Shown: piece by piece, positions 36,345 to 55,658 of the stretch
Position numbering within the stretch: position 1 is the stretch's first letter
Layout of the letters: every line of letters starts with the position of its first letter
Assembly (NCBI GenBank): GCA_003255065.1
Contig: QAOA01007934.1
Coordinates: forward strand, 1-64,000
Direction: 5' to 3'
Origin: Cercis canadensis
Taxonomy: Eukaryota > Streptophyta > Magnoliopsida > Fabales > Fabaceae
DNA: 64,000 bases
Made by a program: the position numbers and the translations under genes
Notes under the pieces: generated by a model
The model's database searches: none
The model's input: only the letters and a program-made list of their open reading frames with translations
Told to the model about the DNA's origin: nothing

Positions 36345-36922
36345 TACGGATGATTATATAATTTTTCTTTAATTATATTATTTTCTGTTTGAATTAGGGT
36401 TCTTGGACTATATATGTAGATGCTGTATGGCTATTTTCTAATCTATGAAATTATTGGCCTAAGGATTTTCTTGAAGGATAGGACCTGCTCGAAGTGGTTA
36501 CCCCTCTCTTTCTTTTCAAATCTCTAATTTTCTCTTAAGAACCCTAGGGTTCTTATCATGCCCTTGGTCCCTTTCTTCAAGATCTTGATGAGATTTGACT
36601 TCACTGAAACCTTTGCGCTTTAAAACCTCTGTGAAGAATAAAGCTGGTAACCTTCCAATCCCTTTGCACTATTACAAATTTACAACTATGATCCGACGTC
36701 ATTTTCTTCAACTATGTTTTGTGATTATTTTCAATTTAGTCTAGATGACAAAAACCGACCAAACTGACAGTTTTGTGATTATTTTCAATTCAGTCAAGGT
36801 GACAAAAACAAACCAAACAGAACCAAAGTGGTTTTGTTTTTTCAAAAAAAAAAAAAAAAAAATAAAAAAACTGAACCAAATCAAAAAAAAAAAAACAAAA
36901 AAAAAAAAAAAAAAAAAAAAAA

Positions 36923-36958
<36 letters not shown>

Positions 36959-37081
36959 AAATAATAAAAAAAAAAAAAAAAAAAAAATAGAGAAACTGAA
37001 CCAAATCGAGTATGTTTGGTAGGTTTGGATTTATATTTCCATAAAAATTAATCAAGTTGAACCATACCGATTACACCCCTA
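36345..37081. mobile_element. Probable hAT-type insertion in copia gag
   Basis: The copia gag reading is interrupted exactly between two copies of atgcaaag (36337-36344 and 37082-37089), an 8-bp target duplication. The right end reversed is TAGGGGTGTAATCGG, a common hAT terminus. The left end TACGGATGATTATA matches it only partly. The interior has 'gaaccaaa' and 'aaccgacc' phrases and a 140-bp A-rich tract (36843-36987). No gene. Confidence 0.75.
36843..36987. repeat. A-rich low-complexity tract
   Basis: Almost pure poly-A with a few T, C and G interruptions, inside the hAT-type insertion. Confidence 0.9.
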
Positions 37082-37089
37082 ATGCAAAG

Positions 37090-37231
37090 GGTTACAGAGG
37101 CCTTGTTCATCATACAACAAGTTGTTGGCAAGGCACTCTTTCCAAAGATCATGAATGTAACTACGTCAAAGGACGCTTGGGACATTTGCAAGAATGAATT
37201 CAAAGGCTTTGACAAGGTAACTTCTATTAGA
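37090..37231 (+). pseudogene. Ty1-copia gag, second segment
   Basis: Reads ALFIIQQVVGKALFPKI, then TTSKDAWDICKNEFKGFDKV, matching the copia gag region that follows the first segment. It resumes directly after the 8-bp duplication and is cut again by CACTA element 2 at the triplet aga (37229-37231). The frame resumes after that element at 39681 as LQSLWRDFEL. Confidence 0.85.
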
Positions 37232-39677
37232 CACTAAGAAAACAAGCGATTTCTTGCTGAAATTTCTCACAAAACATAATTCTAAATAGTATTCAATAGG
37301 ACTTTCTCATGGAATTTCTCGTGAAAAAAATTTTCATTAGAAAATTTCGTGAGAATTTCAGAGAGACATTCAATTTTCTCACAGAATTTGTCATGGAAAC
37401 ATTTTCCATGAGAAAACTGAATTTCTCATGAAATTTTCTCACAATTTTTTTTTTTTTCATGAGAAACGGAATGCACCATTTCATTAAAGTTAAAATTAGG
37501 ATTTTCAAGGCTGATTTCTCACAAAATTTTGCCGTGAGAAATTCTGTGAAAAAATTGACTTTTTCTTTCCCTAGCGCTGCAAGCCACCCCTATTTCAATT
37601 TTCTCACTTTTCCTTTCTAGCCTCTGTAATTCTCTCTTCCACCCTCGATGACTCCATTTCCCAGTGGCGTTTGAGGTTGTTCCGGCGGCGACAAGTGGAG
37701 GATAATGGTTGGGAAGCGTATTTGACTTGCTTTGAAGAAGAGGTAAGTCAAAATCCCTTTGTTTCTTCTTTTCAATTGTTCTTTGAGTTAAATGTGAATT
37801 TATTTGTGTTTTTGGATAAATTTGAGTGTAGTTTTAGGATATGTTGTTGGTGGAATGTTGTTAATGTGATTATGGATTGAGTTTTTAGTTGTTTTAATGG
37901 AACATTTGTTGATTCTCATACATCCAAATTACTAAGCATGAATTGGAGTTGTTGTATTTTTTTTGGATAAATTTTGTTGGGGCTTTTGTTGTATGATATT
38001 GGTATAGTGTTTATGTCAGGTTCTTTCTCTTTTATTACCACTATCTTTGTTTGGATAGAAAGATAAAAGCTTGTTCATTTTAAACCATGTCTGCTAGCCA
38101 ATTTGGTGAGTTAGTTGCTGATCTAGTCACTAATGAGTTGCTGCATTAAGCTGAGAAACCTGACACTCTGTCAGTATATATTTAGTTCACTTCGCTTCAT
38201 CGTACTTATTTTTTTGGAGCAAACATCTTGGAGTTTGATTGGTTAATTATATTTCTCCTTCTTCTGGCTATGCTTAAAGAGGATGAGTTGATTGCACTTC
38301 TACTAACATAGAGAGACTTAAATTAGGGAAACTAAAAATATCTTGGTGTCTGGGTTCTTTTCTTCCATTTATCTGTCTAAAGTGGATTTTTTCTTTCTTT
38401 CTTGAGTTATTTGACCTGCATGGTTTCTATTTGTCTTATAATTGCAGCTGTCTTAAAGGACCATCTCAGGGTCATTATTGAAGTATCTATCTAAGTTAAC
38501 GTATCCCTTTAACCATAATTCTATGTGGAATTAAAATCTATTTGCATATGTAGACTGAAAAAGCGAAGAATAGATAAGGCTTGATTATAGTTGTGTTAAC
38601 AGTTTAGACTATCTTTTAGATGTTCGTTGATTTAATTGATAGGTTATATCATACTGATATGTTATTGTTTTCTTTATGGATGTTCTTTTGAATTAGTATT
38701 TGCACATGCTTCAATGTTGTGCTCTGTGTCATATGGGTTGTTCGTTGTCAGTCTCCAGATTCTAAATAGAGATCATTCATATTATTTACCTTAGGTTATC
38801 TCTCACTATTTTAGACTGAGTGATTATGTGTTGTTCTTGTAATGTTTCAAACAATGATGTTCGATCAACGGTATTTCAAGTTGTTAAATGTTTGTTGAAC
38901 TATTAAATGTTTGTTTCTCTGCTTAATTTTTTTTCATGCTTGACAAGTCTTTGATAATATTCCAGTACTAAGTCCATGAAGAATGTTGGAGACTATGAAG
39001 TCATCAACAAGACAATTGAGAAGCTAGGGAAAAGGCACCAAAAGCATATTACAACCTGTGGTGAAGGCAATTCTGCCAACTTTGTACCCGATCATGGGAA
39101 ATCAATGATAGTGCAGAATAACTGAAAAATTGCCTTGACATTTGTTTCTTTTGTTAGGATTTTTCTGTTTTGTTCTAAGTCTAGGGTTGGAGAATTTTAT
39201 TAATTCAGAGTTAGTTTCTTATAGTAATCACTGCTTGAGTTAGTTTCTATTTTGGATTGTAAAGTGTGTAAAGTCCAAGATCAAACTCTATAAACTTTGT
39301 TTAAATGTGAAAATATATAATTTTTTGTTAACTTTTCTTTAGATTTTTGTTTTCCCTTTTTGCAATTTCTTTAGTATTGATATAACAAATCAACAAAAAA
39401 AAAAAAAAATTGAAGAATCTCTCACAGACAAGAATAAGTGAAAAATTCCGTGAGAAATAGGCATAGAAATTTTTTTTCAATATTTCTTACACTCATTGTA
39501 AGTCCGTGATAAATTTTCTCGGGGTCACTCTTTTCCGTGAGAAATTTGGTTTGTCACGAGGGTTTTTCTTTCGCCCTAAAATCAGTGTGAAAATCTGTGA
39601 GAAATGAGTTTCTCACGGAATTTTGGGCGTTTTCTCATGGATTTTGTCCGTGAGAAAATGCCTATTTTCTTGTAGTG
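37232..39677 (+). mobile_element. CACTA element 2, non-autonomous (2446 bp)
   Basis: Begins CACTAAGAAAACAAGCG and ends ...CCTATTTTCTTGTAGTG, flanked by a perfect 3-bp duplication aga (37229-37231 and 39678-39680). Subterminal arrays of 'tttctcaygg' repeats occupy about 300 bp at each end. The interior has a possible two-exon remnant: a frame ending at a GAAGAG/GTAAGT donor at about 37742, and a second at about 38966-39125 after an AG acceptor ([20 protein letters not shown]...). This second frame is shared with the fragment at 39693-40510. No transposase domain was recognised. Confidence 0.93.
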
Positions 39678-39704
39678 AGACTTCAATCTTTATGGAGAGA
39701 TTTT
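39678..39704 (+). pseudogene. Ty1-copia gag, third segment
   Basis: Reads RLQSLWRDFEL from the target duplication onward, the expected continuation of copia gag after the 37229 break. It then switches to CACTA-derived sequence at ttttgaattagt, a 12-bp phrase also present in the CACTA interior (about 38688). Confidence 0.7.
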
Positions 39705-40510
39705 GAATTAGTATTTGCACCTGCTTCAATGTTGTGCTCTGTGTCATATGGGTTGTTCATTGCCAGTCTGCAGATTTTAAATAAAGATTATTCATATTAT
39801 TTACCTTAGGTTATCTCTGACTATTTTAGACTTTGAGTGATTATGTGTTGTTCTTATAATATTTCAAACTATGATGTTCGATATAAGACATTTCAAGCTG
39901 TTAAATGTTTGTTGAATTATTAAATATTTGTTCCTCTACCCAATTTTTCTTCATGCTTGACAAGTGTTTGATAATATTTCAGTACCAAGTCCATGTGGAA
40001 TGTTGGAGACTATGAAGTCATTAACAAGGCAATTGAGAAGTTGGGGAAAAGACATCAAGAGCATATTGCAACCTGTGGTGAAGGCAATTCTGCCAACTTT
40101 GTATCCAGTCCTCAGAAAAAATTAATGATAGTGTAAAATAGCTGAAAAATTGTCTCTACATTTATTTATTTTGTTATTATTTTTTTGTTTTGTTCTAAGT
40201 CTAGGGTTAGGAAATTTTATTAATTTAGACTTAGTTTCTTATAGTAATCACTACTTGAGTTAGTTTCTATTTTGGATTATAAAATGTGTAAAGTCCAAGA
40301 CTAAACTCTGTAAAGTTTGTTTAAATGTGATCATGTATAATTTTTTGTTAACTTTTTTTTTTTCAGATTTTTGTTTTCCTTTTTTGTAATTTCTTTAGTA
40401 TTGATAATAAGAAATCAGCAAAAAGAAAAAGAAGAACTCAGAGAAATTTTCATGGACAAGAATCCGTGAAAAATTTCCCAAGAAATAGGCATGGGAAGTT
40501 TTTTCAATAT
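39693..40510 (+). mobile_element. Truncated CACTA fragment
   Basis: Closely similar to the interior and part of the 3' region of CACTA element 2 (from about 38688 to about 39480), starting at the shared phrase ttttgaattagt and ending in a 'ttttttcaatatt' tract before any TAGTG terminus. It retains the small conserved frame ([20 protein letters not shown]...) behind a tttcag acceptor near 39981. It lacks both CACTA ends. Confidence 0.85.
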
Positions 40511-41201
40511 TATTTCGAACCTAGGCCTTACAAGTGAAGTAATTAGATTCTTGCTAACTGAAATAACCGTTGTTAGCATTTATAATTATTTAATATCATT
40601 ACAAGTGATATTAATACTATAAACATAACTGACTATTGAGATTATTTATACATATATTTTATCATGTGATTGCTAAGCTACTTTCCCTATTAGAGGGAGT
40701 GTAGCACTACTTCCACCTCCTGATTGAGGCTTTTTAGTGAGACCTAAAGGTTGAATTTAGTGTCATTACGAAGACCTTGAAAAACTAAGTAATCTAGTAT
40801 ATGTCATCCTTATAAAATGCAAGAACGACATGATATAGGAAAACGTGTCAAACAAAAAATTAAATTTTTGCCAAAAAATAGAATTTGGCACGCTTTATTA
40901 TATTGTGCCATTTTTGTATTTTATAAGAAATTGTGCATTATATCATATATTATATGACTTAATTTTTTGAAATCTTCATAACGATACTAAAATTACTAAG
41001 TGGATCACACCAAAAACCCCAGTCAAGAGGTGAATAGCAGTACATGTGTATCTTAGCAAACACCATTTTATCAAGCATACATGTCATTAAAAATAAATAG
41101 CATAGTCAAAGGGACATCGCCGATTAGTGAATAACTGCCCTTTATTTATTACTTAAATAATAATAAAAAATAAACCAAGGACGAAGCAAAGTTGGTAAGA
41201 A
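40511..41201. other. Intergenic, no gene seen
   Basis: AT-rich sequence between the CACTA fragment and the hAT element upstream of the Prp16 gene. No recognisable content. Confidence 0.5.
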
Positions 41202-42453
41202 CAAGGAACAAAATTTTGTTTCAAGATACCTTTTCAATCACCTAGGAAACGAAAAACGTTTTGGAAACATTTCGAAAATTTCTTGAAAACGAATTTTTTT
41301 TGAAGAAGTGTTTCAAATAATTTTAAGCAATAATTTTTTTTCAATTTTAAAGGATTTTAACATAATAATACTAGTAGAGATATATAAAATTAGATAGTAT
41401 AATATTGAATAACTATTTTTTTTTTATAACTAAATAACTATATTTTTAATCATATATATATATATATATAGACTATAAAAAAATGTTTATCTCTTCATTT
41501 TTTAAATGCTTATTAATTGAGTAAAACTAATAAGAAATACAAATTTAAATGGACTTATATGGGCAAAACTCAAAAAGTTATATGTTAAAGAAAATGGCCA
41601 AAATAGGCCTCCATCTCTTTCGTAGCATCTATAAACATAATAAAAGGATTTGGATCCGGTCATCTCACTTGAGTCATATTGCTTAGATTTGAGCCGTCAA
41701 TTCCATTAAAGCTCATTTCAACCATTAAATATTAATATATTTTAATGGTTGAAATGACCTTAAATGGAATAGACGGCTTAGATCTAAGCAACATGACTCA
41801 AGTTAACATGACTGGATCTCTTCCCATAATAAAAACCCATTAAAAATAAGTAAGTGATTGAAACGGGAAGAGGGGTATAGCAGTCCACAGAAATTTAAGA
41901 GAAGAAAAGCTGTGTGAAAATGAAGAAAGCCTCGCAGAACCCAAATCCAGAACCTAATCTTTGCGGAACCTCTTCAATGGAAGCATAACGCTGAAGCAAA
42001 AAGCTTCGCGCCAATTTTGATTTCTAGGGGTTCGACTTCTCTCTGCAATTTCTTCTTCCTCCACAGTGGTTCACACCTTCAGCTCAGCTATCGTGGTGAG
42101 TGAGATTTTTTTTTCTTCTGAATCAGCGTGTGATTGGATGCCCAATTCGATGATGAAGACAATTGATCAATAGGGTTTACACCTTCTGCAAAGCTCCAGC
42201 TTCGTAGGTAGAAATTTTTCTGTAGATATTGTTTGGTTTTCTCTGTCACACCTCTTCCCTCACTTGGCTGTGATTCCTGATTCGTTCCGAAATAGAGCGA
42301 AATTTCTTCATTTCGGTCGAAATTCCTCGACATGGTAACATTTCGATCGAAGCAGTGAAATTTCCATCATTGATAAGCATTTCGTGTCGGTCTCCCACGA
42401 AACCGAAAAATTTCGTACGTTTCGTCCGAAACGACACGAAATTTTGTTCCTTG
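41202..42453. mobile_element. hAT-like non-autonomous element A2
   Basis: Starts CAAGGAACAAAATTTTG and ends ...CGAAATTTTGTTCCTTG, with a perfect 8-bp duplication ggtaagaa (41194-41201 and 42454-42461). Both termini match element A1 (24840-25973) in opposite orientation. The middle differs from A1 and contains a MITE (41646-41824) and a GC-richer block (about 41880-42090) that ends in a strong splice-donor sequence, CGTG/GTGAGTGAG. It sits immediately upstream of the Prp16 5' leader. Confidence 0.88.
41646..41824. mobile_element. Palindromic MULE-type MITE (179 bp)
   Basis: Nearly perfect foldback: GGATTTGGATCCGGTCAT at the left, GGAAGAGATCCAGTCATG reversed at the right, with matching inner arms ('ttgagtcat.ttgcttagat', 'agccgtc', 'atttcaaccatt') meeting at 'aatattaatat'. 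It is flanked by cataataaaa on both sides (41636-41645 and 41825-41834), a 9-10 bp target duplication. The ends resemble those of the MULE at 57847-62717. Confidence 0.85.
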
Positions 42454-42461
42454 GGTAAGAA

Positions 42462-42839
42462 AAGGAGAGAACGGCAACCTCCGAGAGGTAGAGGGAGGGC
42501 GAGTCACGGTGATATCAGAGTTTGGGAGCAGAGCTCTTGATCAGAGGTTACCTCTGTGAGTCTGTAGCTGAGCAATTTGCTGCGCTGGTCGAAGATAGAA
42601 AGGTAGTAAAAATTCTATCTTGGGACTCAATTTACAAGTTAAAGCTTTGGAATTTGTCAAATTAGGGTTTATAGATATATGATATTGTTAATATAAATGC
42701 TGCTTTCTAGAGAATATGGAGGAATCTTGCTAATGATGTTAGTTAATTGCCAGGAAATTGTTAGAAGTTAGAGCTTGGGTGCTGTTTGGAAGTGTATTTC
42801 TAACTTTTGGTCGGTGAAGTGATTATATTTTCTTCAATA
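42462..42839 (+). promoter_or_regulatory. Prp16 5' leader region
   Basis: A GC-richer stretch (42462-42602) ends at a splice donor (GATAGAAAG/GTAGTAA). A possible acceptor (attgccag) near 42753 precedes the exon with the start codon at 42840. This suggests a leader exon and a 5'UTR intron, with transcription starting at or inside the right end of hAT element A2. The start site itself cannot be seen. Confidence 0.5.
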
Positions 42840-51533
<8,694 letters not shown>

Positions 51534-53681
51534 ATGTAAATAATGTTGTATGATTCACTCAAGAATTTGTTGTTAGTTTCATTATAGAGTTGCTGTTAGC
51601 ATGGGTCAGAAAAAGCCTAAATTATAATTGTAATCAGAAGCCAGAAAGGTATATCTTGATGATTCTCTACAGGATTAGGAGGAAATTTTTTCCAACTTTT
51701 ATTAATACTGAAATTTAATTTGCTGACTTGGATATTTCTTACTAGTATGGGTAGAACCAAATTAGAATTTTTTTTTTTTTGTTTGAAATCAAATGGTCTT
51801 TTCTGTCATTTTGAGGAATCAGACAATAATTTTCTCATATTCTTATTCTCATATATCTACTGGAAAATAATAACAAAAAGTTGTGCATGAAACAATTGAT
51901 GAAAAAAAATATATATGATGTTTCGCAGTTAACTTCGTAAAATTTCATTGAGGACTTAAAATATGAATTGACCAATCAGTGTTTGATTATTTCTCTTCAT
52001 TATCTTTAAACTGATGCCAGTGTCACGATGTATATGACATCAAATAAGCATCCCAACAAGGAGATTAGCAATGAGCATCGTTAGTGGCAGGAAATTTATT
52101 TGTTTTCCAAAAGTTCAAGGAGAGGGAAGGTTAATCTATTTCTTTGCTAGAGCATAATTGCTTGCAGTGGAATTGGAATATAAGCTTTACAAACGAAGTA
52201 ATTTAATCCTTACTAAATCAATTCTATGAGCATGGTAGCAAATTTATAAGCTACACTATCTGCACTAGTTTGATTTAAATTTATAGTTTGCAAGAGTTCT
52301 AGCCTTGTCATCATATAACCAAAAAATTAATAAATTTAAGTTTATAATCTAAACTTAGCCCAAATCTGCTCCTTCCGGTTCCTCTTCCTCTAGTGTCCTT
52401 GCCTTTCCCTTTCTCATCCTCTAGTGTGCTAAGCGGAATAAAACATAATCACAAGCAATTTATTTATTTATACGGTTTTGAGGAAATTAAGTTTGCCAAT
52501 TGCTGATGCCTAAGTCAAAGAGTACTGCAAATTCTCGTCCTAATCTCGTAGAGTCCACAATCTGTGCAGTGAGCTGAGTTCTATGTATGGCACCAGGGAT
52601 TTAAATTGTAGTTGCGGTTGCAGGAATTACAGGAAAATGCACTAACAGTGGACCACAATTGTGGAAAATTACAGTTGCAATCTTTATTTTAATTCCCCTA
52701 TGGCACAATACATAAATGCTTAGTCCATTTGTCTTTGGAAAATCAACTTCTAGCTAGGAAACATTCTACCCATTTTATGTAGTTTGTAGTTGACAATCAA
52801 GAAAAGTTTAGTTTGAAACACAGGAAAAAGGGGTTAGCTCAAGCGAAAATCAGCTTCCCCTTTATTACTATCACAACGTACATGAGGAGTAGCTACAACG
52901 CGGATGGTGGACTTAAAAAAAATATTAGTTTTCAAAGAAAATTTGAAGTTGTCACTAATTGTATTAAGAAAATAGAGAATAATTGAAAATCTTTTTTTTA
53001 AAAAAAAAAAATGATCCGCGAATCATATAAGATTCGAGAGTCTAATTGTGTGTAAAGAAAATGTTAGGCACCCCACAATACATGTTCAAAAAACAGTCAC
53101 TCGAAATTAATTGTGCGAATATAATATAGTTAAAAATGTATTTTATTTATCACAAAAATAATAAGAGTATTACAAAATATTTAACAAAATAAAGATGATA
53201 GATTTAAACATGCAATAAATGATTTCATTATCGAGACCTAAATCCTTCTACCATTTCTTTGCATAAAACGTCATTCGGGGTGGCGTTACTTTCACTAAAG
53301 TTGGATAAAAAAAGTCATCACACATAAGATTGACCTACTCTATCCTTTTATAATAAGTGAAGGGGTCTGCGGATACTACACAACACAATTTCATTTCTAA
53401 ATGGATGCATATGCATAAAATTAAATATTACAACACTGTTCGGGGATGTGAAATTAAAATAATTACATTCCAATTAAATTCAATCAAAATAAAAGTCTTC
53501 AAGCTCAATTTCGATGACGTTGGATAGTCTCTACTAAATTCTTGTGAGGATGAGTCTCTATTTTTTCAATAATGGCTCAATGGAACCTACCATGTCACGT
53601 GGCTAATGGCCAAAATGCCTCCATCGGAACCATCTACTAAAATTAAAAATAGCAATCACCAATCCAGGACCACACAAGCAT
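51534..53681. other. Intergenic downstream of Prp16
   Basis: The 3' untranslated region continues for an unknown distance; no clear AATAAA was seen near the stop. The rest is AT-rich, without recognisable genes. Confidence 0.5.
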
Positions 53682-53689
53682 CTCTTTAC

Positions 53690-54549
53690 CTATGTTGCAC
53701 AGGTACAGGTACGAAACGTTGGTATGGAATTTTTAAAAAAATAAAGGTACGGGTACACCACATCATATATATATAAATTATATATATATACATATGAAAT
53801 AACAAGAAAAATATTAAAATTCTCTAAATATTAAAAATATCAACTATTAATCACTTAATATAGGCCTTAGAAATTAAATGAGTCCAATTTGCTCCACTTT
53901 TGTTCAACCCATAAGGGCCTTATCACTTAAAATGTCCAATTCAATAATTAAAATAATAAAATAATAAAAAAAAAGAAGACACTAAACAGTAGACAGAAAA
54001 CGGGTGGATTGGAAGAGTTAGAGAAATCACCGAGGGAGAAAGAAGCAGAAACATAGTGCTTAGCAGTCGGTCTTCCTGGAAGTCGTCGACTCCTACATTT
54101 TCCAAATGGACCAGCATATTACCGATTTCAGGTGATACCATTGGTCTAAACTATCAGAATCTTAGTTCCCCAAGAGCTTTCGGCCCACCTTCACCTTGTT
54201 CCAGTCAGCAAAAGAGACGATATAGAGAAAGAACAGAGGGAGAAAGAAAGAAACTGAGCTAAACAAGGAGAAAGGAAGCATATCTATTTAGAGTATGTGT
54301 GAGTAATCCATTGTCTTTCTCTTCAATTTCTTCTTTGCCTTCCCCTTCTCTCTCACTCTCTACCTTGGAATTTTCTGCTTCAGATTCTTCTTCTTCCACA
54401 CCTCCATGGCGATCTGTGATTCAGTTAGTACCTAAGTTTAAAAAAAAATAATGCTGGAGATGCGTTTCTGGAGTTGCTACGCATATCGCGTTTCCGAAAC
54501 GCACTGGAAACAGGTACGGCAAGTTTTTTGCCGTTTCGGTGCTACATAG
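53690..54549. mobile_element. hAT-type non-autonomous element (860 bp)
   Basis: Ends CTATGTTGCAC... and ...GTGCTACATAG form an inverted repeat, with 'cgaaacg'/'cgtttcg' blocks inward. A perfect 8-bp target duplication, ctctttac, flanks it (53682-53689 and 54550-54557). The middle (about 53975-54420) is GC-richer than the ends, with frames on both strands (for example GNMLVHLENVGVDDF on minus). It may be captured gene sequence, but I do not recognise the source. Confidence 0.88.
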
Positions 54550-54557
54550 CTCTTTAC

Positions 54558-55655
54558 CCTTATTTACCCCCTTTTATTATTATTATTATTTAATTTTTGT
54601 TTATATAGTAATAGGTTAAAATAATAAAACTATATGACCACAAAATAAATGAAAGGGCAGCCACCAATACTTAACCCTCACAGCCAATAACAACCAACAT
54701 TAACTTAGAATAAGACTCATTTAGACACCAAATAGTAGATATAATATAAAGCCATAAAAATATAAATATAAAAACAAAACAAGAAACAAGAACAATAAAG
54801 TAAAAATCATAGTACATGACCAGTAAAAAAAAAACAAACAAAAAACATATATATAAAGCAATAGATAACCGAATGGTCAAATTAAACAAAAGAACAAAAA
54901 CAAAAAGAGCAAAATATATAAACAAAATAGTAATAACAAGAAAAGAAAAGCTATAAATTTTGACTATTTGACCCAAAAGAGAGTGCATACAAGAGAAAAA
55001 AGAACCAATATCACAAAAAAGAAACAAAACCCAAGCAACAAAAGCAAGAACAATGTCTAGGAGAAAATAATAGACAATATATATACCTTTGTGTAAAAGG
55101 CAGAGAGAGAGAGCAAAACAAATGTATGAATAAATAAATAAATAAAACTAAATAAGAAAGTAGTAGTAACAAGAAGAGCAAAGCATGAGTTCTGACTATT
55201 TGACCAAAAGAAAATGCAGGGAAGAGAAAGAAGAACCAATAACACAAAGAGAAGCAAAACTCAAATAGCAAAAACAAGACTAACGTGTAGGAGAAAATAG
55301 TAGAAAATATACCTTTGTGTATGTAACAAAAATTTGAAGAACCAACAATGAGAACAAAAAAATGCATAAATAAATACATGAACCAAATATCATACTCTTT
55401 TATCCCAATATCTTTAGCCCTTCTAGGCTTCAAGTATCATGGGTCATTGAAGAGAAAATGAAGCAAACAATGAAAAACCCACAAGTTAAATAAACTAAAT
55501 AGCAAAGAGAGAAAGTAAAAAAGATAGTAGAGTATGATAAATTTAACCAAAATCTCACATCTAAACATCCTATAACTTTTGAATCATAAGCAAAACTGAG
55601 AGTATTAGGTAAAAAAAAAAAAAAAAAGCATACCTTGGCTAGATTTTCTTCTTTG
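54558..55655. repeat. A-rich tandem repeat region, about 220-bp period
   Basis: Blocks such as 'agagaaaaaagaaccaatatcac' (about 54992) and 'agagaaagaagaaccaataacac' (about 55214), and 'tttgactatttgaccc' with its partner 'tctgactatttgacc', recur at about 222 bp. The long minus-strand frames here are rich in Phe, Leu and Ile only because the sequence is A-rich. No gene. Confidence 0.65.
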
Positions 55656-55658
55656 ATC

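Noticed and set aside
36745-36960. Lysine-rich frame
   Set aside because: It is a poly-A tract inside a transposon.
35941-37231. Endogenous pararetrovirus or other viral relic
   Set aside because: The motifs are Ty1-copia gag with a tRNA-Met primer site; no movement protein or viral replicase sequence is seen.
54671-55433. Long hydrophobic minus-strand frames as membrane protein genes
   Set aside because: They come from A-rich repeated sequence; there is no splice structure, no motif, and the same phrases recur in tandem.
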